From positions 42,501-106,500 of the forward strand of contig QNQO01005755.1 in assembly GCA_003290165.1 (NCBI GenBank): a stretch of DNA of 64,000 nucleotides, read 5' to 3'. Source of the DNA: Berberis thunbergii. Its lineage: Eukaryota > Streptophyta > Magnoliopsida > Ranunculales > Berberidaceae. Made by a program: the position numbers and the translations under genes. Below the pieces are notes generated by a model. The model was not told where the DNA came from and did no database searches. It was given only the letters and a program-made list of their open reading frames with translations. Every line of letters starts with the position of its first letter. Positions within the stretch are counted from its first letter, which is position 1. This document shows, in pieces, positions 1 through 9,229 of the stretch.

Positions 1-505
1 TTCCCTCGGCTGAATGCTCACGGGGCCATCCAGTTGAGCACGCCAGATTGTCTGGGTTCCCTTTATGATGATTTCAAATCCCGTATGAATGAAATGGGAT
101 AGGGACGGGTTTATCTCGTCCCATCTCGTCTCGTTCCTACCCCTACTTCAACCCATTCTGCTGATGAAAAAAATTATATTTTCTACAACGTCGCTTTAGA
201 TGTTACAAGCGCCGGTATTGGTTTACCCTTAACCGGCGTTTGTGTTATGAAGCGCCGGCCTAGATAAAACCCCGCCATCCTATCGCAAACAGAATTGTGT
301 TTTTTTGAATTGCCCATAGTACTAGGAGATACATCAATCACTTGTGCACCAAGTGATGATGTGGATCATGTTGTATGGAATAGAGCTGATTTGCCAATGG
401 AAACAATTCCATTGTCAGAAAATAACACCAAAAAAAAAAAAGGAAAAGAAAATAAGAGAGTTGATGTTTGAAATATGGTAATTGAATAGTCATCAAATGT
501 TATAA
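1..505. other. Unassigned left edge with a GC-rich inverted repeat
   Basis: No complete gene is visible. A short GC-rich inverted repeat (aagcgccggt at 207-216 against aaccggcgtt at 231-240) is followed by another copy of agcgccgg at 251-258. Small inverted GC motifs of this kind are common in the subterminal parts of DNA transposons. Around 310-420 there is an open stretch with residues such as VDHVVWNRADLP. It loosely resembles the C-terminal tail of CACTA TNP2-type proteins, but it is too short to call. The exons just downstream would fit a CACTA remnant. Confidence 0.3.
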
Positions 506-560
506 TGTATTATTATTATTATGTTATGGCACTAGCTCACTTTTTGTGCATTTTTCAGGT

Positions 561-775
561 ATGGCGCCAAGACCACCGACAAATGATAGGTCAGAGGAGT
601 CATCCCATAATGTTGACTCAAGTTCTTCTGGTATTTTTACTCACTCTAAACAATATAAAGCTCCATTTTTCTTATAGAATTGTACTTAAAATTTACAAAT
701 TTTAACATTAATAATTTCCTTTACATAGGTAGCAACATGAATAGGAAAGCACGTGGACGAGCATTGGGACAGAAG
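561..775 (+). pseudogene. Two 5' exons of a CACTA (Transposase_24-type) gene, probable
   Basis: An ATG at 561 opens an exon to 630 (MAPRPPTNDRSEESS...), which ends at a GT donor. After an intron with a tacatag acceptor, the frame continues at 729-775 (SNMNRKARGRALGQK) and ends at another GT. The splice phases agree: a G at the end of exon 1 joins GT at the start of exon 2. A Ser/Asn-rich start followed by a basic RxxGRxLGQK stretch is typical of the second gene of plant En/Spm-type CACTA elements. I saw no later Transposase_24 exon here; the next coding matches belong to unrelated host genes. The family call is inference from the look of the sequence, and any small host gene with such an N-terminus is an alternative. 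Confidence 0.35.
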
Positions 776-2365
776 GTAGCAATTCTAATTGCAATATTGT
801 TTTATATAAGGAGTTGGTTAAGTACTATATTTTACTGGTATAAAAAATAGCATACTGTAGTTTCTGGGTGAATATTCTCACATGCATATCTCTTGAAATT
901 TTTTGTTTCTTAGTATGACTTGAAGAGTTGAGACATGTCTTAAATAAGGTATCAACATTTGAGATTTTTGTTGGTGTTTTTTTTTGCATGCAAATGAGAT
1001 TGATCCAGTATGCAATCCGACCCTAATGTGTCTATTTCCTTAACATTTGGATGTTGATCATTTTTAGAGAAGGTTGTACAAGCAGAGTGGAGGAGGTGAA
1101 CATTTTTGCAAAGAGACGTCTTGAAGGTAATTCTAGCTAATTTTCTGCAGTCTTCTCGTTGCGTTTCGGTGTAAATTTCTGTTGTGAAATCTGAAACCTG
1201 AAGCTTGTATTTGGGGTGTTCTGAAATCACTGAGGCTTTACTGTGTTGTGGTTTGTTCTTTGGCTTCATAGAATGCCATATCTTATATTGTCTTCATTTT
1301 CTCCTTTTTGCTTGTTCTTCGAGGAGATGGCATTTTTTCGAACCAAGTATCCTAGTTTTTTGTTGGTAACATTGCTTATTCTGATTATTGATGATGCATT
1401 TTATGGGGTAGAAAAAGGCAACATCCACAAATGAAATTGCTTGATTGTATCTTCACCACTGGTGGACATGTCAGCCATAATTTCTTGTAGGACAATGCAC
1501 CGTGGTGTGAAAAGCTCTCCCACAAGAATCAAAACTACTCTGTCGCTGCAATATTATATGGTTGACTGATCAGTGTTCATTCTAGTTGCAGAAAAAAGAT
1601 AATCAGTTAATTGAAAATAATTGTATTAGACTGCGAGTTCCTATTTGCTTTGCAAAAATTGAAAATAATTGTATTCACTGTTTTGTACATCAGTTAATTG
1701 TTCTAAAGGGGCTAGTATGCCAGGACTTGTATCAGTAACAGGTTTTTGTGACAGGGTAACGTGCACCCATTGATGGACCTCATGAGTCGTGATACAACAC
1801 GGTAAAAAACAGTGTCATGAATCCCAACCCTTTTGTAATCAATAGTTACGTCTACGGTGCAAATATTACGTAGTCTGTAGCAGCCATAATTTTCATATCA
1901 AGGGTGTGTTTAGTTCAAGAAGAGAAATATTGTGAAACAATGAGAAATGCCATGCTTAGTTTAATTTTTGGTTTTGCTGACTTTTTAAGATTAAAAATTA
2001 TCTAATTGCATTTAGGTTTATAGTATTCATAAAAGCAAAATGTTGTAGGTTCTTGACATTTTGTTTATGGGAAAAAATGATTTTATTTTCTTCTTCAGTC
2101 ATTTACATATGGATCTTGATCTATTGGGACACCTCGAAATCCAGTGTGTGCTTCTCATCGAAATACGTACAGTGGAATATAACAACATTAGTTTTCTTTG
2201 ATGGAAAAATTATTAATGACCAAGCAATCAGGCCTCTTTGGTTATATGAAGTTTTTTCCCCGAGTGTGTCGTGCCAGTCCCTAGAAAATTGTCCTTTGCA
2301 TCTTATTCAAGTATGTATGTACATGTTGTATGTTGTGTTTCATCCATTCACTGTTTGCTGTGCAG
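776..2365. other. Spacer or intron-like AT-rich sequence
   Basis: AT-rich sequence with no recognisable protein. Short open frames here have no family features. It may be intron and flanking sequence of the fragments on either side. A possible exon at about 1090-1130 (open, followed by a GT) could not be assigned. Confidence 0.4.
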
Positions 2366-2623
2366 AGATGTTTTGGAGCTCAAAGAAGCAATAAAAGTTA
2401 AAGATGGGGAAGCAGATGCTTATATTTCTGAAATTGAGGTGTGCAGGGATTTTAATTTGTGATTCCTCATTGTGATCTATATTTCTGGAAGTTAATAATG
2501 ACTATAATTACGGTAGTTCTATTTATGCCTTTGTAGACCATTGGTCAAGCATACGAAGACATGCAAACACAGAATCAGCATTTGGTGCAGATGGTTGCCA
2601 GCAGAGACGATTACAATATTAAG
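2366..2623 (+). pseudogene. HUB1/HUB2 (BRE1-like E3 ubiquitin ligase) two-exon fragment
   Basis: The exon at 2366-2438 encodes DVLELKEAIKVKDGEADAY and then ISEIE, ending at a GT donor. The exon at 2537-2623 encodes TIGQAYEDMQTQNQHL followed by VQMVASRDDYNIK. Acceptors (tgcag, ttgtag) and donors are in place, and the phases fit. The SEIETIGQAYEDMQTQNQ segment is a highly recognisable coiled-coil stretch of plant HUB1/HUB2, the nuclear RING E3 ligases that mono-ubiquitinate histone H2B. Plant HUB proteins run to roughly 880 residues over many exons; only about 53 residues are present, without the C-terminal RING. The introns are kept, so this is a genomic fragment and not a retrocopy. An unrelated annexin fragment follows on the same strand, which suggests capture by a transposon or a segmental scrap. 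Confidence 0.75.
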
Positions 2624-2716
2624 GTCTTCTCTCTTAACTTCCTTTTATTTACCTCATTCATTGTGCACTTGTATGGTTTATGTGACAACTCCCGGTTACA
2701 TGTATACGTACATGTA

Positions 2717-2836
2717 CTGCAAAGTGCATAGGCATCAATCCCCAGGAAGGTGTGTAGGCATCAATCGGTAGCAAAGTGCATAGGCATCAATCCACAGCAA
2801 AGTGCATAGGCATCAATTCGCATCGAAGTGCATGTG
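2717..2836 (+). repeat. Minisatellite of about 26 bp, four copies
   Basis: Four imperfect head-to-tail copies of a unit containing gcaaagtgcataggcatcaa. The copies differ by substitutions (gtgtaggcatcaatcgg, gcatcaattcgcatcgaa). The array lies about 95 bp after the HUB-like exon, where intron sequence would be expected. Confidence 0.85.
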
Positions 2837-3180
2837 AGTCCATGTTTTTGTTGGCACTTACTTTTCTTTAGTTCCACTTTTAATCTTGTCCTGCGTTTGA
2901 GTCACACTCTTCCTCAGAATATCTACTTCTCAAACTAGCAAATGTTGTTATTAAAGGTATGTCGGTGCATTCTAAAAGTAATTTCTTTAATAACAACTGT
3001 TGTGGATGAAAGTAATTTCTAAAAGTAATTAGAGATTCATTTATCAATATAACAGACCTTAAGTAATGAGCATTAACGCAGCGCAAATCCCGAATGAACA
3101 CCGGACTGCCCAAATCAACCGGCATACACACACTCCAACCGCATGTTGCCGCATCTCAACATGTCAACGCTGCAACAGAC

Positions 3181-3279
3181 AGCAGCAATGCGTCCCAGCA
3201 TCAGCAAAACCAGCAACAACAGCAATGCAGCGCAGCAGCAGCAGCAGCATCAACGCAGTGCAGCAACAGCAGCAGCAAA
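3181..3279 (+). repeat. CAG/CAA-rich trinucleotide tract
   Basis: Interrupted (CAG)n/(CAA)n sequence. All three forward frames across 3066-3504 are largely open and read Gln-, Ala- or Ser-rich. Open frames in all registers are an artefact of the repeat, so I do not call a gene here. It could be an exon scrap of a poly-Q protein, since it sits between HUB and annexin fragments. Confidence 0.7.
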
Positions 3280-3584
3280 AGGATACGCTCTGTTTTGCGA
3301 GAGCCCATCCAGTTCCGTTCCACAAATTCCCCCAGGTTAAACCATGACACTCAGTTTTGCAACAGAGTGCTCTGCCTATGCACAGCATCTGCCCCTGACC
3401 GTAAAAACAGTCCGCAAACAGGCAGCATTCAGACCTCAGGGGTGATTGGATATGCTTCTCTTGTTGCAGAATATGCGCAATCAGCTTTCTTCTTTGAGAA
3501 CTGATTTTAGATTGTTTAAGTTCACCTTTGTAGTTGTTACATTCTAGATGAAATGATGTTGAGCATTTGGTTGATTATTTGCAG

Positions 3585-4080
3585 GATGGGGAACAAATGA
3601 GAAGTTGATCATATCAATACTGGCTCACAGAAATGCAAAACAGCGCAAACTTATTCGAGAAACTTATGCTGGAATTTATGGAGAAGATCTCCTCAAGGCA
3701 TTGCAAGAGGAACTTTCAAGTGATTTTGAGGTTGGTTAATTCAAAACTGCCATTTTTTTCCTTGATTGATGTGCAATTTTTTTTACTAATTAAAGCTTGA
3801 CATTTTGAACTTTAAAGTGTCTGCATATCTATTAACTTGACAATTTGTTCAGAGATCTGTGCTTTTGTGGACTTTGGATCCTGCTGAACGTGATGCTTAC
3901 TTAGCTAATGAAGCTACAAAGAAGTGGACTGCTAGCAACCAGGTTCTATTGGAAATAGCTTGCACAAGGTCTCCACATGATCTGTTGTTGGCTAGACAAG
4001 CCTATCATGCTCGCTTCAAGAGATCCCTTGAGGAAGATGTTGTTGCACACGAAGTTGAAGAAACTCATCCCCGAGCTTGA
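3585..4080 (+). pseudogene. Annexin fragment (two exons, truncated at both ends)
   Basis: The exon at 3585-3730 begins after a gcag acceptor and encodes [20 protein letters not shown] and onward, ending SDFE before GT. The exon at 3853-4066 continues in phase with [20 protein letters not shown] and ends near [16 protein letters not shown] followed about 40 residues later by a D/E is the type-II calcium-binding pattern of the first annexin repeat, and the DPAERDA and [10 protein letters not shown] blocks are typical of plant annexins (membrane-binding proteins of about 315 residues). The expected first exon is missing. After VVAHE the family sequence stops and about four unrelated codons lead to a TGA at 4078-4080. 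Repeats 2-4 are absent. Confidence 0.8.
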
Positions 4081-4261
4081 AGTTGAAGAAGTTAGACAAA
4101 CACAAGCAATCGGTTACGGAACAAAAGGCAAAATGCACACGAAGTAGACGACCTCGAACCTTATCACAATACATGCTTGCACGACCTAAGGCAACCACAT
4201 TGGTAATCCAATATTTGTCAAACTGTGATACCCCGTCCACGAACTCTTCCTTGTTAACACC

Positions 4262-4472
4262 TCACTACAACAAATGGAATGGACCTATAACCTATGAAAT
4301 AACCTTCCATTTTTTCTTGGAAGGCGAGCTGGGTTTTCAGAATCCCATAACCTATCAAAGACCCGAATTGGTCAACACACCATAAACTGATAAACATGCC
4401 GCCGGCTTGGTTCGAACCCATGACCTAGTGGTACCATCTGCCAAACTCTAACCATTGAGCTGTCATGCCATT
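4262..4472 (-). mobile_element. tRNA-derived SINE (copy 1)
   Basis: On the minus strand the head reads GGCATGACAGCTCAATGG (A-box-like) at about 4470. It is followed by GGTACCACTAGGTCA and a B box GGTTCGAACC at 4409-4418. A tRNA-like head joined to an unrelated body is the hallmark of plant SINEs. The body probably extends leftward to about 4262, but I saw no clear poly-A or target duplication, so the left limit is approximate. It is not a functional tRNA gene, because no clean acceptor or anticodon stem can be drawn. Confidence 0.6.
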
Positions 4473-5622
4473 GACAATAAATAAATCTCAACCCTAGTTT
4501 GTGTTTACTATGGTTTTATTTGATGCATGAAAATCCATGAACTTGATGATTTCATCATGATTTACCATCCCTCATAACCCAACCATTAACATAATTACCA
4601 ACCGTCACGAACGTCACCAACAATATAATGTACATCTCTAAATAAGAATCGCTTAGTGACAATAAAATTGTTTGTTGATGAAAGTGAAGGCTGACTTGGT
4701 GTAGCATAAAATCTTCAATTTGCTCCTCACTCAAAGGACTTGTGTTGCACTACGATTTTTTTATGCATGAGAAAGAAATAGTTGAACAGATGGGGTTGTT
4801 GAATCAAAGATGTAAAAGAATGTCGACAAATATGTAAGATACAACATAATTAAAGAGCAAATGTAAGAATTGTTTCCTAATTACCAAAAGAAAATGAAAT
4901 TAATAACCTTCATATACTTCATAAAAGAAAAGAAAACTCTAAAGTTACTTACATGCTTGGAATCTTATTAAATTTGGCTACTATAATTGTGAGCCTTATT
5001 ACTTTTCATTCGAGAAAAAAACCAAGAAAGGTAGGTCCCATTTGACATTTGAAAACGTGAAGAAACCTACTTCAATAAAAATTGAAGTTGAACACGCACA
5101 AATTTACATTAGATATTTCACATCATGTAAAGGTGGTCGTAGTCCCTGGTATGAGTTGAAGGTGAACCAAGGAAACTGTGGGAGAAATCCCGAATTCAGA
5201 AGACTAAAATAACTAATAAGATGGAGAGTTTTGCATAGATGAAAACACAGAGAAAAAGGATAAATAAAAGTCTTAAAAAAAAATAAAAATACTATCGTCC
5301 GAATCCAACCTAAATCCAGGACTAACATATTGTCAATCGAACCCAAATTTGTGTTCACAAATGTAATCAAATCAGAATATTAATTTAAGATAGCTAAATG
5401 AGATTTCAATCAAAGAAACAAACACACCTCCATGAATGAACCACTCGATTTCTTCAAAACTTCTATGAAATTGGAGTTGTAAATGGACTTTTCCCTTTTA
5501 AGCATTTTCATCAGGAGGTTTCCAATGGCATCGTTCAACGTTTGTGACTGTGAGAACTGAGAAGAAACTCTTCAAACTGCTAGCACATCCTTTGGAAGGA
5601 GAGAGAATGTATTTGTCAGAGC
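4473..5622. other. AT-rich intergenic sequence, no gene seen
   Basis: Open frames are short and without family motifs. I see no repeat boundaries or RNA genes here. Confidence 0.6.
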
Positions 5623-5725
5623 CTTTTTTTTAATTCCTTAACCCCTCCCACCTCAAATGCTACCAGCTGGGGTTGACCTTGTGACCTAGTGATACCATTC
5701 ACCACTTAGCCATTACACCTTTGGC
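5623..5725 (-). mobile_element. tRNA-derived SINE (copy 2)
   Basis: On the minus strand: head GGTGTAATGGCTAAGTGG at about 5720, then GGTATCACTAGGTCA, a B-box-like AAGGTCAACCCC at 5669-5680, and an A-rich tail (poly-T on the + strand at 5624-5630). The GGTATCACTAGGTCA segment matches GGTACCACTAGGTCA of the SINE at 4262-4472, so the two belong to one family. A and B boxes serve as the internal RNA polymerase III promoter in this class. Confidence 0.6.
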
Positions 5726-7091
5726 TTTTGTTAGAGAGTTAGATGCCACTTCGTTTTTAGAAATTTGTGAGCCATCATATCTTTAACTTAAACACGTGGT
5801 GCATTTGATATAATTGAACAACATTATATTCTTAAGAGCTTTATGGTAGTGTATATTTAAAGGAAAAGTAACTAATAATTTTCCTTGTCATCACCATTAC
5901 TGTGACACCCTGTTGGAAAGGCGCCTAGCCCAAAAAGTGGTGATGATTGGCTCAAGAGGTGTACTGAAAAGGCGCCTAACCCGATGAGGTTTGATGGTTG
6001 CACCAGTTTCAGTCTCCCATACTAAGACAATTATCCAAGGGGAGATTCATAAGCAATGATTTACACTCTTATGACACCAAGGTATTTTCAGCTCAACAAC
6101 AATAAGTCAAGGTTCAATCCCTGCCAGGTCTAATTTATTAGATGATTTATTTGAACCTAAATTCTCCACCAATTAGATTCTTAAACACAAACTTCCTAAT
6201 TAGTTTAATGCAACATGGAAAATGTCAATTCTCCACCAATTAGGAAAATTCTACGACCTTCATTATTACAAAATTTTAAAACAAGCATGGACTTGGAGTT
6301 GAAAAATCTTCCAAGCCAAAAAATAGGTTAACATAGGGAAAAAAAAAAAACTTACCAACGAAGTAGAATTATATTTTGTTTTCTCTAAATGAATTTGACA
6401 AGCTGTAAAGTTGAGATTATACAAGTGGAAAAACCGTTTGCCGATGAAATGAAATGCAACTTTTGGAAAAAGTAATTTTAAGAAAATCCACAACAAGCTT
6501 TCAAAAACAAATAAATGTTTGATTGGCACTTTCATATTTTCGCTGAACAAAAAATAACATTCATCACACTGCAAAAGTTGTGGTCAGATTATGAAGGAAA
6601 AATATCAATATGATGTAGCTGAAAACCCCAACACAATTAATTCTACAAATTCTTCTAACCAGAGACACAAACACGAAATTAAAATTTCTTGAGTTGAGTC
6701 TTATACTTATATGCTAATTTTAATTTACAAAAATACATATCAACATCAAACCAACGAAATGCCATTTTAGGTTGGTTCCCAGTTTTAATAAAAAAAAACT
6801 CTATAGTCATCTGCTTGTGTTTTGATGTATTTCAGAATATGCCGGCCGTTTATCAAAACCCCAAAATAAAAAGAAACTAAAAATACTTTCCAATAAATCA
6901 AGCAACTTAAAAGATATGAATTAGCTAAAAAGGATGATTAATGGAAGCCGGATAAGAAAAACAGGAGTCCAGTTAAAAAAAAGAAAAAAAGAAAAAATAA
7001 GGGTCCAAAGATGAACTCACTAGTCACTACTACATACACGAACCCTAAAAGACTACAGCATTTACAAAACTCCCCCTGCCAAGGTGATCAT
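5726..7091. other. Intergenic sequence with one weak tRNA-like motif
   Basis: No gene recognised. aaggcgcctaacccgatgag (5968-5987) is a near repeat of aaggcgcctagccc at about 5917-5930. At about 6105-6125 the sequence ggttcaatccctgcc has a B-box form, with tcagctcaac about 25 bp upstream. This may be a worn SINE, but the evidence is thin. Confidence 0.4.
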
Positions 7092-7680
7092 TCAGCTCCC
7101 CACCCTCTGCGGGGCACAGAAGAGAGCAATGCTCAGTCCGGCTAGCCTCTTTCGATCCATCCTAGCTCTGCAAGGCCTGCAGTGTTGCTGAAATGGAGCA
7201 CTAGGCCTAGGCGAATCGTCGTCAAACTTGGCTGCGTTACCATTTCTTATATCACCAAATGGGTATAACCCTGCAGACTTCATTGGAGTATTGAAAGAAA
7301 AATACTCTCTTCTTGCAATTAGAGTCTGTTAAAAGGAGCCATAACACAACCATCAAAATTTTGGTTGACACGAAGAAATTGATAAAAAAAAAAAATTAAA
7401 TAAATATTGTGGGTACAGTACTGATCACGTACCGCTTCTCTAATTGTGGTTGACACGAAGAAAAGATGCTTCAAATCTTTATGTTCAACACAACACAAAA
7501 CCTTATGCTGTAAAACAAAAAGAAGATAATTGATCAAAAATTAAAATGGGAAATGAATTCGAGAGACTGATAGTAGCATCTTTAAACCTTACCAGAACAT
7601 CCGGCGGCAAAGACTCAGAACGGTGATTTCAGAGAATCATCGTCATGTTGTTTCTTCGAAACCGAGTCCACTGAAACCAT
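7092..7680 (-). CDS. FBS-type (F-box stress induced-like) F-box gene, three exons, exon 1 doubtful
   Basis: Exons on the minus strand are 7680-7593, 7507-7433 and 7325-7092, with good GT/AG borders. Exon 1 ends ESLPPDVL, exon 2 gives HKVLCCVEHKDLKHLFFV then STTIREA, and exon 3 starts TLIARREYFSFNTPMKS and ends at a TGA. The non-N-terminal F-box reading LPxDVLxxVLCxVEHxDLKxLFxVSxTIREA is diagnostic of the FBS1-FBS4 family, small SCF adaptors known to respond to stress. Exons 2 and 3 are in phase. In exon 1 the only good ATG (7678-7680, MVSVDSVSKKQ...) is one base out of frame with ESLPPDVL and meets a TGA near 7616. Either a 1 bp frameshift has killed the gene, or the true start lies in an unseen upstream exon. 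Confidence 0.6.
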
Positions 7681-8005
7681 ACTTTTGCAAAAGTAACAAT
7701 TGAAGTGAAGTCCACCAAAACAAAGAAAGTTCAATATAATCGAACATAACAGCTGATTAAATCCATCCCTTAAATGACCATTTATTTATAAATACCAATT
7801 CCTAATTTTCTTACCTGAAATTCAGACTAGTAGAGGTGTACAAAACACTTTTTCCAAACTCCGTTTTTGTAGCAAATTTCACCTGAAACCAAATGAGAAA
7901 TCCCGGCCTCGGAAACACACAGAGACTGTGTATTGTTTTAAAATGAACAACAACTGAGTTTAACAAATCTTTCTCTACTTAAAACTGTCTGTGTGGCAAA
8001 AAACA

Positions 8006-8200
8006 CACGTGCAGATCACGTGCAAAATATTTTTTAATATCTCAACCTACTGGAAGGATCTTGGTTGTCCACGGTGGTTCTACAAGTCTGATCCACTTGT
8101 AAATTGGGACACGCGGCAGTCACTCAAAGTATGGCTTTTTGGTCACATTTGAATGTGACGTGGTGTTTGCGGACAGTAGCCGTTGGAATTAGGACACGTG
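8006..8200 (-). promoter_or_regulatory. Three CACGTG boxes upstream of the FBS-like gene
   Basis: CACGTG occurs at 8006-8011, 8017-8022 and 8195-8200, about 325-520 bp upstream of the presumed start at 7680. The third sits in ACACGTGG, the classic ABRE core. These G-box/ABRE motifs bind bZIP and bHLH factors and are enriched in ABA- and stress-induced promoters, which fits an FBS-type gene. CACGTG is palindromic, so orientation is not informative. Confidence 0.5.
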
Positions 8201-8379
8201 GGTAGAAAATGTTGTGTTGTGTGGGTCCCATGGAACAGATTGAGTGGTTGATAAAATCCATTGTTTAAACTACAAATATTAACATAATCTATCTATCTGG
8301 ACTACAAATAACTTTGGATGAAGAGTGAATTTTCTTCGAATCTCTCTAACTTTTGATTTTCAGTTTTGCCCAAGTTATT

Positions 8380-8770
8380 TATATTGAAAATCAAGCACTC
8401 TCGAATATTAATTAATTATACTTAAATATTTTGCATAATTTATTTATAGCTTCCAATTATTTATAAACTATAAATAGGCTCTCATATTTAATTTTTAAAT
8501 TTTTTTATTATACCCTCCACGTTTCATATTTTTTTACGATCAAAACATTCACATCTCAACATTGACTAATTATACATAATCATTATTTATTTGAATCCCA
8601 CAATTATTTATAAACTATATAAATTCATTTTGCCTTCTACATTTCATGTTTTTTGCAATCAAAACCAACCACTCTCAAACATTGATTAATTATACCCCAA
8701 ACTCCTAACATATTTATTCAAAGCTCTCAATTATCTATATAACTATAAATATGTCCTTATAATGATGAGA
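8380..8770. repeat. Imperfect AT-rich tandem repeat, about three units of 120-130 bp
   Basis: Three diverged units each contain, in order, a version of tcaaacattgattaattata, then tattta(tt)caa/gcttccaattattta, then taaactataaat, then a pyrimidine-rich segment with tttcatattttttgc. Units start near 8392, 8545 and 8670. No coding potential. It could be a low-copy satellite or an internally repeated MITE. Confidence 0.6.
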
Positions 8771-9199
8771 GTGTAATCTTTTACTACAATATTTTACTCC
8801 ATAATATTCTTCAACTTTTTTGTTTTAATTTTTATTTATCATTGATTTATTGAAATAAAATAAAAAATACTGAATATGCGTGCGATCGTAGAGCACGCCC
8901 ACGCCCTAGTTACTTTTAAAGGAAAGATGATGATGATGTTGAGACTGATAACAATGATGATGATGGCAACGACAACAATGATGAGACAAGATGGCAACAA
9001 AAATAGATACTTGTATATCAATAAAGTGTTAGTCGAGATACGTATTGTTAATCTTCATCCAACTCTCCATCCAAAATCTGGTTAATCTTCATACACAAAA
9101 TTGAAACATTGGGCACAATACTAAAAGTCACCATCCGAAACATAATTCCAATCCGTTGACAACCCTCTTCCATAATCATATTCGTCTCCTTCTGATATA
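8771..9199. other. Spacer with a GAT/ATG-rich low-complexity tract
   Basis: 8922-8985 is rich in gatgatgatg and acaatgatgatg. Frames on both strands are open only because of this bias. No gene is called. The 3' boundary of LINE-A probably falls between 9080 and 9230, but no poly-T run marks it. Confidence 0.5.
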
Positions 9200-9229
9200 A
9201 GTCATTCTCCCCTTATCCAACAAAGATAA

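Noticed and set aside
3066..3504. Overlapping open frames rich in Gln, Ala and Ser
   Set aside because: A CAG/CAA repeat keeps all three frames open; no conserved domain is visible outside the repeat.
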